Virus record (IMG/VR): IMGVR_UViG_3300012931_000059
Location: 1 to 29,367 of that record
Reading direction: 5' to 3' (one strand)
DNA from: a virus
Length of the DNA stretch: 29,367 nt
Positions 1 to 10,900 of the stretch are shown one piece after another. The notes below the pieces were generated by a model, which was not told the origin of the DNA, did no database searches, and was given only the letters and a program-made list of their open reading frames with translations. The first letter of the stretch is position 1; each line of letters begins with the position of its first letter. The position numbers and the translations under genes are program-made.

Positions 1-8
1 AAATACTT

Positions 9-3000
9 ATGGCGGAACTTGGTAATGCGGAAGCTGAGGCTAGAATTGAGGCCCAACGAGTTGCCACTGTAGCTGCTGCGGAGAGGGAGAAGACGGTACT
101 CCGTAATAGGGGAATAGCTGCACTCCGCAACACATCCTACTTGGCTGGCGGATATCAAGCTGGGCACGCAGCCTCACTATTAACTGCTGGTACTGAAGCT
201 GCTGGGGTTGGTGCCGCAGCCATTGGTCTTGGACTAGCAGCTAAGGAGACAGCAGACTTTGACAAGGCTCTGACTCTCGCAACCTCCAACATGCGGGGGT
301 TCTCATCTGCGATGAAAGAGGTACTTGGAGGAGCGGCCCGTGAGTGGTCCACTCAGTTACCATTCAGTGCGGAGGAAGTAGCCAAGTCATTCAAGGATAT
401 GAAGGAAAGCGGGTACAGTGCCTCCCAGACTCTTGGTGAATGGCCGGTATTCGCATCCTTTGCAGTAGCACACAATACCACTTTAGCTAAGTCCATTGAG
501 CACCTAACGGCTGTACAGCGTGCCTTTGGATTGAGTAGTGAGAACATCAAGGACAACTACGCGGGGTTGGAGCACGTCTCTAATATCCTCACTCGGGTTA
601 ATCAGCTTGGCGGTGAGAGTGCAGAGGGATTTGCCCAGGCCCTAGCTGCTGCGGGACCACTGGCTCAAAAATATAACATCAATATTAAAGATGTAGCTGC
701 CGCCCTCCATGGACTGACACTACAGAATGCGGATGGGTCTAGGGCCGGGGAGATATATTCTCGTGTCATTACTACTATAACCAGCGCACAACAGAAGCAC
801 AAGGCAGAGTGGGACAAGTTGAATGTTACAGTAACGGATTCTACAACTGGCAGTATAAAACTATCCGACGTGATGAGGCAGTTGGCAGAGAAGGTGGCTA
901 CCACTAGCTCTAAGACCAATGCCTACAACACTGAGCTACTAGGTCTGTCTTCCAGATCCGACAGATATATAACCACGTTCGTTAAAATGTGGCAAGCAAT
1001 GGAGAAGGCAGAGGGGGGATTCACTAGCCTGGGAGGGGCCACTAGGAAGGTTGAGAATGAGAACCTCAAGCCCTTCAATGTTCAACTAAGCATTCTCAAG
1101 AACAACTTGACCGACGTGGCGATACTTCTGGGGACTCCCCTATTAACTGGTGCTAACAGTGTCATTGGAATTCTCCGTGAGATGAATAAGATGAGCAAGG
1201 GGGCTGTTGCCGCCTATCTCAATCCATTCTATGGTCTGCTACAGAGTCGTAATAAAAAGATTGCCGCTGCCACACCAGGTGTATCTGGCGGGAAGGTGGT
1301 TGACACAAGTGGTAAGGGTCAAGTAGTTGACCCTGAAATAGCAGCCATGATTCAAGAGTTAAATGATGAGGGTAAGACTCTTGTGGAGTGGCGGCGGGAT
1401 CTGGTTGAAGTTAATCGAAAGATCATAACTCTAGGTAAGGAACTTCGAGATATAGACACTTTCCCATCTAAAGATGCGTACAAGAAAGCTCAGGGGGAGT
1501 ATGAGGCTGCAAAGGATCGTCAGGCAACTATCCAGTCTCAGATAGACGAGCTAACAGGCAAAACTGAGAGGTCTAGAGAAAAGGCCCAGCGTAAAGCGGA
1601 GCAGGATGCAGAGGCCCGATACCGGCTGCAAAAGGTTATTGAGAGCAATGAACTCAAATACAACCTTGAGATGCTGGAGATTGTGAAGCAGGGTACAGCT
1701 AAGACTCCTGTGTTTGATGAGGCTAGTGCTCAGGCATCCCTGGATCAGGAACTTGGATTCATCCATGACAAGCGGGACATGATTCGAGCGGCTCTGCAAA
1801 AGGAACTGGCAGATGCCAAAAAAGGCTCCAAACCTGAAGAGGTAGCACGAGTTGAGGGGACTATCCAAATAGTAGACTTGGATGCTATGCGGGATGAGCA
1901 GAAGGCTGCACAGGATGTAGCTCAGCAGTTATTGGCTATCCAGTTGGAGCTATCCAAGAAGAAGTCTGATATCCAGGAGAAAGAGTTAAAGGATACTGAG
2001 GCATTCGATGAGAGGGTCCGGGAGCACGTCTACTCCCTGAATCAGCGCCTTGAGGCAGATCGAAATCAGGCGGCGATGACGGCTGAGTCTAATGAACTGG
2101 CGCACCAGTTGCGTTTGATTGAGATGCAGAAGAAAACTGCGGACTTTGAAGAGTCCACTGGTAAGATATCTGCGGATCAGAAGATGGCCATCTATGATAA
2201 GTTAGATGCCCGTGCTGAAGTTCTACAGAATAACTACCTAACTAGACAAAAGGAACTGCTGGATACCCAAGACACAGTTGACACAGAGCTTGCATCTAAG
2301 TCAGAGGCACTGAATAATCAGCTTCGGGAACTAACTGATAAGAGGTTAGCTCGTGAGCAGTCGGCAGTTATGGCTTCCGCTAAGCAGCAGATATCTGCCT
2401 GGAAGTATGTGGAGAATCAGATAGGGAAAGGAGTTAGCAGCGCCCTATCGTCTATATCCAGCAGTCTATTTGAGGCATTATGGCCCTCCTCCACCAGTTC
2501 ATCCAATAGTAAGAGCACATTGGTGACTAGTTTCCGATCAGCCTACGAATCTCTATCCGCATACTCTGATCCGGCGGGCGCTCTAAAACGCCTAGTCGAA
2601 TCCATCCAGTCTGCGGGTACTGCGGCGGAGGCTAATGCTATTGCAGTCAAGTACTTCGGAGAGACATCTGGACCCCTACTTGCCACTGAGTTACGAAATG
2701 GCACGATATCCGCTAATGAAATAAGCGATGCTATCGAGACGGCCACACAGAGTACTGCCGACTATGAGTCCACTACAGAAAGTACTACCAGCAAGCTGGA
2801 CACACTGTGGAAGAATGCAGCTAAGAGCATTGTTAACACCATTGCTAAGGTTCTAATAGAAGAGGGGTTAACAAAGCTCCTTAAATCACTGTCCAGTATA
2901 GAGACTAAATCCCATAGTCTAGTTACGGTGTTGGGAGAGGTGTGGAAGTCAATTTCCAAGGGAGGAACAGAAGCAGTTGAGAAATTAGCATCAGAAGTAG

Positions 3001-3503
3001 CTTCTGATGCAATGGTGGAGGCAGCAACATCAACAGTGAGTAGTGCAGCCACCACTGCTGCACAGACCACCTCAACAGCGGCGACTACTGCGGCAAGTAC
3101 TACTGGATCTGCTGCATCCTCCGCAGCGTCTTCTGCGGCGTCTAGTGTATCCGGCATACTGACCTCAGTCTTTACTGGTATATCCGCTATCACTGGAGTA
3201 GTCGGGATGTTCCAGTCTGGAGAGACGAATAAAACTCTCGACAGGGTTGTCCTACATACCCTGCAAACTGCCAATGACTTGGCCAATCTGCGGGCCGATC
3301 AATGGTCACAGTACAATCACATCTATGACAGGATGGGTGAGATCTGGAATACCATCATGATTAAAGCTGACATGTTAGCCGACCGGATCACAGGTACCAG
3401 TGGGGGTGGTGGGAGTACCACAGTCAACATAGCTAGCATGACAGTTTCTACAGCTAGTCCGGAAGAGTTTGTACGGCTACTGAAGGCGCTAAAAGCGGTG
3501 TAA
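9..3503 (+). CDS. Tail tape-measure protein, probably 5'-truncated by the window edge
   Basis: This protein sets tail length and is threaded through the tail tube. Residues about 80-400 resemble the TP901-type phage tape-measure core (FDKAL...EVAKSFKDMKESG...LTAVQRAFGLSSENI). Residues about 440-830 are charged and heptad-like, suggesting a long coiled coil. The C-terminal third is rich in Ser, Thr and Ala with hydrophobic stretches. The frame stays open from the ATG at 9 to the window edge and no ribosome-binding site is visible, so the true start may lie upstream. At about 1.5 angstrom per residue, 1164 aa would fit a tail of roughly 170 nm or more (inference from family behaviour). The stop codon lies inside a 13-bp palindrome (3499-3511), which runs directly into the next start codon. 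Confidence 0.88.
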   Translation: MAELGNAEAEARIEAQRVATVAAAEREKTVLRNRGIAALRNTSYLAGGYQAGHAASLLTAGTEAAGVGAAAIGLGLAAKETADFDKALTLATSNMRGFSSAMKEVLGGAAREWSTQLPFSAEEVAKSFKDMKESGYSASQTLGEWPVFASFAVAHNTTLAKSIEHLTAVQRAFGLSSENIKDNYAGLEHVSNILTRVNQLGGESAEGFAQALAAAGPLAQKYNINIKDVAAALHGLTLQNADGSRAGEIYSRVITTITSAQQKHKAEWDKLNVTVTDSTTGSIKLSDVMRQLAEKVATTSSKTNAYNTELLGLSSRSDRYITTFVKMWQAMEKAEGGFTSLGGATRKVENENLKPFNVQLSILKNNLTDVAILLGTPLLTGANSVIGILREMNKMSKGAVAAYLNPFYGLLQSRNKKIAAATPGVSGGKVVDTSGKGQVVDPEIAAMIQELNDEGKTLVEWRRDLVEVNRKIITLGKELRDIDTFPSKDAYKKAQGEYEAAKDRQATIQSQIDELTGKTERSREKAQRKAEQDAEARYRLQKVIESNELKYNLEMLEIVKQGTAKTPVFDEASAQASLDQELGFIHDKRDMIRAALQKELADAKKGSKPEEVARVEGTIQIVDLDAMRDEQKAAQDVAQQLLAIQLELSKKKSDIQEKELKDTEAFDERVREHVYSLNQRLEADRNQAAMTAESNELAHQLRLIEMQKKTADFEESTGKISADQKMAIYDKLDARAEVLQNNYLTRQKELLDTQDTVDTELASKSEALNNQLRELTDKRLAREQSAVMASAKQQISAWKYVENQIGKGVSSALSSISSSLFEALWPSSTSSSNSKSTLVTSFRSAYESLSAYSDPAGALKRLVESIQSAGTAAEANAIAVKYFGETSGPLLATELRNGTISANEISDAIETATQSTADYESTTESTTSKLDTLWKNAAKSIVNTIAKVLIEEGLTKLLKSLSSIETKSHSLVTVLGEVWKSISKGGTEAVEKLASEVASDAMVEAATSTVSSAATTAAQTTSTAATTAASTTGSAASSAASSAASSVSGILTSVFTGISAITGVVGMFQSGETNKTLDRVVLHTLQTANDLANLRADQWSQYNHIYDRMGEIWNTIMIKADMLADRITGTSGGGGSTTVNIASMTVSTASPEEFVRLLKALKAV

Positions 3504-3511
3504 AGATTACA
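3499..3511. promoter_or_regulatory. 13-bp palindrome, exact copy 1 (AGA centre)
   Basis: TGTAAAGATTACA. It contains the tape-measure stop codon (TAA at 3501-3503), and its last base is the A of the next gene's ATG. It therefore occupies the whole translation-initiation region of that gene, which has no convincing Shine-Dalgarno sequence. Confidence 0.75.
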
Positions 3512-6051
3512 TGATTAAGTCTTGCCATGTTCACCTTAACGACTCCGCTGTACCGGCTCTGGTGGCTAGTATTTCATGGTCAGATCAGAGTGGCTCACCG
3601 GCTCAATTCAACTTCAAACTGATATTGGAGAACACTGACACCCAACCCAAGATTGGTTGGAAGGTTGAAGTGTTCCTGGATGATGATGTAACGCTGCTTT
3701 TCCGTGGGTCAGTGGACAGCATTGTTGGAGAGGGGATCTGTGAGGGATCAACAACTAGATGGGTAGAGTTGGATTGTCTAGGGTATGATTCCCGGCTGTA
3801 TCAAAGGTACACTCGGAACGCGGCTACCGGAGACATAGCTCACTATAGGAGCCTGAGTGGACATGCCACTATCACTGCTGGTGAGGGTGCGTGGGTTGAT
3901 GGGTCTGTATATGATGTGGCTCTGGTAGGCAAGGCTGTTCTCATTGAGGGGGTATCTAGGGTAGTATCGGCGGTCGCTGATCCTCTCCACTTCACGCTAG
4001 CCGATGCAGTCAATGTAACTGCTGGCACGTTCGTGTACAATGTGTACTCAGGAGATGCAGTCAAGGATCTCATTAACACATATGCCAATGCGGAAGGATT
4101 CACTACCTCCGGAGTTGGAGATATCTCCAATGGAGCGGTCCTGGATGAGGAGTTATTCTATCCTCCCAGTACGGTGTATGATGCCATAACTCGTATTGTA
4201 GGACTCAATGAAGGATACATGTTCCGCGCTAGACCGGATCAGAGTATTTACTTTGGGCCTTATGTGTCTGTCTCTGCACCATTCAATTTCAATTCCACAG
4301 CCATTCAGAAACGAGAGATAAAGGTGACTACCAGCCGGGAGGACGTGCAGAACGTCCAATTGGCCCAAGTCATGCTGGATGATATAGGGATCACTGAGAA
4401 GATATTCACTGCTGACGGAACCGCCCGGTCTTGGTTTTTGGATTCCAAGATGGGTCAATTTAGTAAGATGGAACTGAATGGGGTTGAAGTTAGCGCGGGG
4501 GATGAAGAGTCAAGTTCCGACTACCTATATGACCTGAACACCAAGGCTATTTGGCTGGCAGCAGCTACGGTAACACTAGGTTCCGGAGATCAGTTGAAGG
4601 TGATGTATTATCCCGTTGGGGTTGACATCACAGAAGCAGCAGATTCCGTAGCTATTGAGGCCCGCCGCACCATTGAGACCACAGGCAGTGGAAGGTATGA
4701 GAAGTTCAAGGACAGGACAACTCAGGGTTTAGTTTCTGGGTACAATTCAGCCGTAAACGACGTGTCTCTGTTGAAGGATGATCTTGTAAAGATTACACTC
4801 AATACCTTCTTGAATGGTCTATATCCGGGCATGACATGCAGTGTAGCAATAGCAGGATGGCCGGATATCAGTGGGGTTTACTACATAGATGCTGTATCTG
4901 CCTCTAGTTCAGAGTTTGCAGGTTCTCCCTATGAGTTGGAATACACAGTAACCCTGATTGATGCTACTCGCCGTGTGCAGGATGTTGAAATCATCCGGCA
5001 GTGGGGTAAGCAGGGCAAAAATCAGATGGGTAACCCTACGGCCACTACTGGAAGTGGTGGAACATCTGGCTCCTTGCCATCTGGGCTCACATTCACTCCC
5101 GCGATTGGGGAATATGGGGAGATCAAGGTCGAGAACGTCAATGTGGCTATCCCCAATGGCATTACTGGAATAGATTTCTATCTGGTGTACATTGATGAGA
5201 CTACCATAGACTGCTGGGCTGAGTTGAATGCCGGTATAGACAGTACCACTGATCCAGTTACCATTGATGCCACGATCAACCCAGATAAGACATCGACTAT
5301 CAGTTTTGGCGCTGGTGATTGGATTATGTTCGGCACACCTGGGAGTTATGAGTGGGCACAGATTACAACCGGATGGATAATCCAACGACACTATCCCGGT
5401 ACTGATGCGGGTGAAGCTACCTTTGAATCTATGATGGCAGCACATGCCACAGGGTGCCACATATTTAAGGGGCAAGTGGCCAGATTCCTATTCAACGCTC
5501 AAACTGGGGGGTTTGCAGATGGTCAAGTTCCCACTGAATTTAACCTGAAGATACCCGGTGTAGTTGTTGGAGCTATCGTAGCCGCGCCATACAATGACAA
5601 TGGGTATGGAGATTGGGTAGTGTACAACTGTGCTCAAGCGTCTGTTCCTGGTATTCGTACCCTTTGCGGTGGCAATTATACTTTCCAGAAGGCTGGAACT
5701 ATGGTAGCGGCGGCAGGAGTCAATTGCAGCATCAGCAAGTCTGTGCAATTTGCAGAGCCCTTGAGGACAGCATTTGCCTATGTAAGTACGGCACCCACTG
5801 GGGATGATGTAATCATTACACTCAGGAAGAGTGCGGATGGGACTACATGGATCACGCTGTCAACGTTGACGATAACGGCGGGGGCACTATTCAGCTACGA
5901 TCCTGGATACCCTCCGGCGGATAGGCGGGAGCCCTATGATGGGACGTGGCCCTGGATTCCACTGCTGCCGGGTGAGTTCTTGAACTGGGTGACTACTCAG
6001 GTGGGGAGCACAGTGGCGGGTGAGGATGTTACGGTGGAGGTATACACGTGA
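3511..6051 (+). CDS. Putative tail-tip / baseplate hub protein
   Basis: An 846-aa virion protein placed directly after the tape measure, where siphophages encode distal tail and hub proteins. The N-terminal half (about 1-500) is beta-rich and reads like a hub/tail-associated protein (early segments VEVFLDDDVTLLFRGSV and GLNEGYMFRARPDQSIYFGP, then a run ending ...EYTVTLIDATRRVQDVEIIRQWGKQG). A Gly/Thr/Ser linker near 505-525 separates a C-terminal beta-rich region that could bind receptors. The start is the ATG at 3511, 7 nt after the tape-measure stop. It carries two internal copies of the 13-bp palindrome (4785, 5808). The family is inferred from position and general character; no catalytic motif is seen. 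Confidence 0.55.
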   Translation: MIKSCHVHLNDSAVPALVASISWSDQSGSPAQFNFKLILENTDTQPKIGWKVEVFLDDDVTLLFRGSVDSIVGEGICEGSTTRWVELDCLGYDSRLYQRYTRNAATGDIAHYRSLSGHATITAGEGAWVDGSVYDVALVGKAVLIEGVSRVVSAVADPLHFTLADAVNVTAGTFVYNVYSGDAVKDLINTYANAEGFTTSGVGDISNGAVLDEELFYPPSTVYDAITRIVGLNEGYMFRARPDQSIYFGPYVSVSAPFNFNSTAIQKREIKVTTSREDVQNVQLAQVMLDDIGITEKIFTADGTARSWFLDSKMGQFSKMELNGVEVSAGDEESSSDYLYDLNTKAIWLAAATVTLGSGDQLKVMYYPVGVDITEAADSVAIEARRTIETTGSGRYEKFKDRTTQGLVSGYNSAVNDVSLLKDDLVKITLNTFLNGLYPGMTCSVAIAGWPDISGVYYIDAVSASSSEFAGSPYELEYTVTLIDATRRVQDVEIIRQWGKQGKNQMGNPTATTGSGGTSGSLPSGLTFTPAIGEYGEIKVENVNVAIPNGITGIDFYLVYIDETTIDCWAELNAGIDSTTDPVTIDATINPDKTSTISFGAGDWIMFGTPGSYEWAQITTGWIIQRHYPGTDAGEATFESMMAAHATGCHIFKGQVARFLFNAQTGGFADGQVPTEFNLKIPGVVVGAIVAAPYNDNGYGDWVVYNCAQASVPGIRTLCGGNYTFQKAGTMVAAAGVNCSISKSVQFAEPLRTAFAYVSTAPTGDDVIITLRKSADGTTWITLSTLTITAGALFSYDPGYPPADRREPYDGTWPWIPLLPGEFLNWVTTQVGSTVAGEDVTVEVYT
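4785..4797. promoter_or_regulatory. 13-bp palindrome, exact copy 2 (AGA centre)
   Basis: TGTAAAGATTACA inside the tail-tip gene, read in frame as Val-Lys-Ile-Thr. Confidence 0.7.
5808..5820. promoter_or_regulatory. 13-bp palindrome, exact copy 3 (TCA centre)
   Basis: TGTAATCATTACA near the 3' end of the tail-tip gene, read in frame as Val-Ile-Ile-Thr. Confidence 0.7.
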
Positions 6052-7118
6052 CCTTCACAGAGAACAGTACAACCCTAGCTGCCACAGTTACTCTCAATGA
6101 GTCATCTAGTGTTGCAGTCTCACTGTCTGACCCGGACGCATTCGAGCGGCCTTACCAAATCAAGGATTCGTTATCCCGTGTGTATAGGGTGAGAGGTTCG
6201 GCTAATCCTGTCCTGTATACGCGGAATGTAACCGCAGGCACTGCTATAGCTAGGAAGAGAGACACTCCCCTTATTCCATTTGATGGATTGGATTGTGCCC
6301 TTCCATCGGGGTCTGCAATGGTTGAGTGCCCCTGGGTTCAGTTGTATTTACCCTCATTTGGAAACTACGTTGGAGATGCTCCCCAGTCTGGGTATTGGAC
6401 CGAGGCTGAACCTGAGATCATCGCGGAGATGACAGACTCTCCTGACGGATCTGGACTGATTGAGATTAGTGCAGTAGTGCCAGCAGGAACATATACAGTG
6501 ATTCCGTACAAGAAACTACTGGCACAGTATATATCCCCCAGCATCAGTGCTCAGGACATCCGTAATGGAATAGTGTGTACCCTAGGAGCATACGGCAGAC
6601 AGATTTCATCTGTCCCAGTATATGGTGGGTCTTTTATCTGGGGGAGGACATTTTTGACGGATGGTGCTGGAGGTGTGTATTTCGAGAGGACTGGCATTGG
6701 AGTTGGAGGAACCAGTGGAGGTCACTACTACCAGTCCATGACTTCCTCCACTATTGAAGATGAGTGTTCATTCTCCGGGGATGTTAGGCTCGTGCTGGAA
6801 CTGGGTGTAGTGTATCCTAATGACGTGACCGAGGGCAACGAACCGGAGTTTGCTATAGTCCTCGGTGGGTCTGGAGCTGATGGGATGCTGACTGATGATA
6901 ATTCCCTAGATCCCTTGACTGACTTCCCAACCAAGTATCCATGGATGGCTATTACAGTTATGCCTGACTCCCGTGGGTACTCCCCAGCCGCCTCTGCCGG
7001 GAACACCCGGTACCGCCGCAGCAAGGCTCCAAAGATCAGGAAGGACCGAGTGAGTTACCCGACTCTTGAGACGGTTGAAGATCCAATGTTGAATGACTAC
7101 TCCCTGAACGGAGAATAG
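6048..7118 (+). CDS. Tail-module virion protein of unknown function
   Basis: A 356-aa protein starting at a GTG that overlaps the previous stop by 4 bp (GTGA), with the Shine-Dalgarno sequence GGTGGAGG just upstream. I do not recognise the family. It is rich in Gly, Ser, Thr and Tyr and predicted mostly beta, with no signal peptide or membrane segment. The C-terminus is basic (RYRRSKAPKIRKDR). Its place between the tail-tip protein and the fibre module suggests a minor tail or baseplate protein. Confidence 0.6.
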   Translation: MTFTENSTTLAATVTLNESSSVAVSLSDPDAFERPYQIKDSLSRVYRVRGSANPVLYTRNVTAGTAIARKRDTPLIPFDGLDCALPSGSAMVECPWVQLYLPSFGNYVGDAPQSGYWTEAEPEIIAEMTDSPDGSGLIEISAVVPAGTYTVIPYKKLLAQYISPSISAQDIRNGIVCTLGAYGRQISSVPVYGGSFIWGRTFLTDGAGGVYFERTGIGVGGTSGGHYYQSMTSSTIEDECSFSGDVRLVLELGVVYPNDVTEGNEPEFAIVLGGSGADGMLTDDNSLDPLTDFPTKYPWMAITVMPDSRGYSPAASAGNTRYRRSKAPKIRKDRVSYPTLETVEDPMLNDYSLNGE

Positions 7119-7120
7119 GT

Positions 7121-7909
7121 ATGAGTTATCCTACCGACATAGATACTTTCCATACTCCAGTGGATGTGTTCTCCGCCAAGTCCTGTTCTAGTACACTTGC
7201 CGCGCTGTGCATGAGTGGGGACACCACTCTACAACTGGCAGATGGGACTACGGGGTTCGCTTCAGCTAATGGGATAGTGTCAATTGAGGATGAGATCATC
7301 ACCTACACGGCCCGGTCAGGCAACAATCTTACTGGGTGTGTGCGCGGATCATTTGGGACTACTGCTATTGGACATGCTCTTGGGGCTACTGTCCGAGCAC
7401 GGCTAGTATCTGGATTCATCACTGAGATACAAACTGCAATTACTGCTATTGAGACTATGCTAGGAATAAGTGGGTCAAACTTCGCTTTGGCTAGTAGCAT
7501 CTTCAAGTGGAAGGGTGTGTGGTCATCTTCAACCACCTACACCACTTACGACGTGGTGAGTTATGGTGGGTCTTCATTCATCAGTAAGATCAACCCTAAC
7601 CTGAACCACACGCCAGCGGATGGAGTCTATTGGGGAATTCTGGCTCAGGGGGGAGCTAGTGCTACTACTACTGCCTATACCATTACGGCGGCAACTGAGA
7701 TTTCCTCTCCCAACACCCCAGAGGATGGGGAGTTCCTGACTGTAATCATTACACAAGATGCTACTGGGTATGCTGTGGCATGGGATTCAAGTTTCAAGAT
7801 ACCCCCGGTGATTCCAACTGATCCCAATATGACTTCTGTATGTCAGTTTGTAGGCAAGTCTAGTTACTGGTGGCTATCGGCAGTGCCAGTGTTAGGAGCA
7901 AAAGCGTGA
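7121..7909 (+). CDS. Tail protein with a carbohydrate-binding-like segment
   Basis: A 262-aa protein with a GGAG ribosome-binding site, starting 2 nt after the previous stop. An N-terminal beta-rich region (about 20-100) contains EDEIITYTARSG and CVRGSF...GHALGATVRAR, a pattern seen in phage fibre-base proteins. Residues about 127-180 (KWKGVWSSSTTYTTYDVV, then W-G-I-L-A-Q-G-G) match the Trp/Tyr spacing of CBM5/12-like modules that phage tails use to touch surface glycans. It ends with a GTGA overlap to the fibre gene, so the two are probably translationally coupled and may act together in adsorption. Confidence 0.6.
   Translation: MSYPTDIDTFHTPVDVFSAKSCSSTLAALCMSGDTTLQLADGTTGFASANGIVSIEDEIITYTARSGNNLTGCVRGSFGTTAIGHALGATVRARLVSGFITEIQTAITAIETMLGISGSNFALASSIFKWKGVWSSSTTYTTYDVVSYGGSSFISKINPNLNHTPADGVYWGILAQGGASATTTAYTITAATEISSPNTPEDGEFLTVIITQDATGYAVAWDSSFKIPPVIPTDPNMTSVCQFVGKSSYWWLSAVPVLGAKA
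7741..7753. promoter_or_regulatory. 13-bp palindrome, exact copy 4 (TCA centre)
   Basis: TGTAATCATTACA inside the CBM-like tail gene (Val-Ile-Ile-Thr). It is the last copy before the 4.4-kb site-free fibre region. Confidence 0.7.
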
Positions 7910-10900
7910 AACTTATCTTTGTGGCTATTTTATCACTCCCCCTGTTCGCACAGTCCAACCAGTTGGTACTTTGTGACCAACAAACAACCCGGCACTGTAT
8001 CACGATCAAGGCACCAACAACTTTGAGTGCCAACCTTGCCCTGACCCTCCCCACTGCCGATGGCAGTTCTACATACTGCCTAAAAACTAGTGGAGCGGGA
8101 GTGCTATCGTTTGGGTCTTGTCAAGCGTCCGGAAACTACATCACGGCGCTCACGGGGGACGTAACCGCATCCGGTCCGGGGTCAGCCGCCGCCACTATTG
8201 CCAGCAATGCCGTGACCTTTGCCAAGATGCAAACAGTATCTTCCGGGGTTTTGCTGGGCCGCGCAACGGCATCCACAGGCAATGTGGAATCCCTGACCGA
8301 TATCCCAACTGGAATCACCATCGGGGGAGCCTACGTATATCGCGTGGGCGGTACGGATGTTGCGGTTGCCGATGGCGGCACAGGAACTTCTACAGGCTCC
8401 ATCACGGGTACTGAGGCATTGACATTTGCGGCGGGAGGCTCGAACCAGAACGTGACCCTGACCCCTAGTGGAACTGGCTATACAGTTCTTGGTGGGAATG
8501 TGGGCATCGGGACAACGAGTCCAGTGGTAAAGTTGAACGTGGCTGGTAGTGGAAATTTGGTGAGAATCGGCGATGGTAGTGGAGATGTGTCAATGACAAT
8601 GGTAAATGGGGCTGGAGTAGGGAAGGTCTTTAATTCAGAGAATATAAATGGTCATCCTACGCTTACTTTTGGCGACAGCTATAATATCAGCACATATGTT
8701 TCTTCGGTAGCAATAGGTATGAGCGGTAACAATGCAGGCGATAACGGTTTGCAGTTTGCGGTCAATGGGAAAACGTCATTTGGGAATACTTATGCCGCTT
8801 ATCTCCATACTCCAGACGCTGGTGTAAAAATAAATTATCCTACGGCTAGTTGGACGCAGTTAATTGTGCAAGGTGCTGTAAGTCAAACTGGTAATTTGCA
8901 GGAATGGTGGAATAGTGCTGGGGCGGCGTTGGCGGTAATAGATAAGAACGGCAACGTTGGGATTGGAACCAGCACACCAGTCCACAAGCTTCATGTGGCT
9001 CAAACCACAGCCGAAACAGCAGCGCTTTTCCGCACCAACTCATCGTATACTTCCGTGGGGTTTCCCTATGGTGTGTACGTTCAGAATACTGACAGCACCG
9101 TTGGGAATTATTTTGCCGTAGCCAATAATGACTCAGCAGGGAATATCAACGCCTGGATAGAGTTCGTCAACGTCGATCACACAACCCCCAAGGGGGCGAT
9201 TGCACTAGTCACACGTGGTGGCTCCAGTTATCCACGCCGGTTATACATCTCGGAAGACGGGTATGTTGGCATCAATAATGTGTCTCCGGGAGCCTATCTG
9301 GACGTGAAAGGGGGAATGCGCCTGTCTGGCTCATCCAGCGGATATGTGGGGTTTGCCGCCCAATCCGCTGCTGGGAATGCCGTGTACGTGTGGCCGAATG
9401 CTGACGGCACGAACGGGTATGTCCTCACTACGGATGGTTCCGGAAATCTAAGCTGGTCCACAAAATCTGGGGGCACGGCAGGTACCATCCAGACCATCAA
9501 TGGTAGCTCAGAAACAGCACAGACTATTGCAGGCGGAACCAATGTATCGGTTACCGAGAGCGGAACTGGTAATGCCGTCCACACCATCTCCCTGACATCG
9601 GGAGCATTGTCGGAAACTACATCTTCCGTCCTGACAATCACCGGTGGGACTGGCGCTGTACTGGGGTCGGGCACCACGATCCAGGTAAAGGCCGCGAGCG
9701 GTTCACAGGCAGGATATTTATCATCTACTGATTGGTCTACGTTCAACGCGAAAGAACCTGCCGTGACGAAGGGGAACATGTCCGAGAGTACGTCTTCCGT
9801 GCTAACAATAACCGGAGGGACGGGGGCAGTTATCGGATCAGGAACCACCATCCAAGTGGCCGCATCAGGGGCATCGTCTTCCGGGTATCTTTCTTCTGCC
9901 GACTGGAACACGTTCAACGGAAAGGTGTCCAGTCAGTGGGTAACTACCGGCAGCAACATCTACTACAGCACAGGTTCAGTTGGTATTGGCACGGCAGCCC
10001 CACAGGCACCGCTCCACGTGGTCAAGGGAACTGACAACGCGGATGCGTTTCTTGTGTCTGGAGCGGATTACAGCAAATATTTTGCGGTGCAATCTAGCTC
10101 GACAGTTGCAAAGATGTTCCACTGGACTGGTTCGGGGTGGGGAAATTTAGCCCTAGTTCCTAGTGGTGGGAGTGTTGGTATAGGGAACTCATCTCCAAGC
10201 TATACACTCGATGTGACTGGCACGCTTAGAGCAACAGCTACAGCCTATATTGCTGATTCCACAATGGCCAGTGGAGTATTAGAATTAGGCACTACCCTGA
10301 CAGGAGATCGGAACTCCTACATTGACTTCCATGGAGATGACACGTATACAGACTATGGACTTCGCATCATCCGGAGTTCTGGATCTAATGGTGTATCGGC
10401 AATTTCCCATAGAGGAGTGGGGGATTTCTACCTGTCCGCAGCAGATGCGGCGCAGATTAGATTCTATACGGCCAATACCGAACGTCTGAGTATTTCTGCC
10501 GTAGGAGCCGTGACGGCAACTAGCTCCCTGACAGTGGGGAGCGGCATTTACGTTACGGGGGATTCCACTATTACCGGAAATGTCGCGGTGGCAGGAATTG
10601 TGGAATCGACTACCGGGGGAATCAAGTTTCCGGATGCCACGATCCAGACGACGGCGGCAATTGTTCCAGAAGCAACAACACAGGATGTTAGGACAGCAGT
10701 GACAAGCATATCTCTCACTACGTCAGCGTCTTCGGTCGGCACTTTCACCGCCGATTATACCGGATCATATTTGGTCAACTCTACGATTGACGCCTATGGG
10801 GACTACGCTGATTTTGTGTGCGCTCAGTTATACATAAATTCGACTCCAACTGATACTTACAAATGCGGAACCATGCTCGTGCGGGGCAGTGGAGTTGCAG

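Noticed and set aside
825-835. GTTACAGTAAC palindrome in the tape-measure gene
   Set aside because: The half-sites are in the reverse order from the dispersed 13-mer (TTAC before GTAA), and it is a single copy, so it is probably chance.
2762-3286. 174-aa leftward frame in the tape-measure gene
   Set aside because: Ala/Val-rich shadow of the Ser/Thr/Ala-rich tape-measure tail.
9294-9917. 207-aa leftward frame inside the fibre gene
   Set aside because: Val/Pro/Asp-rich shadow of the Thr/Gly repeats of the fibre; no supporting motif or ribosome-binding site.
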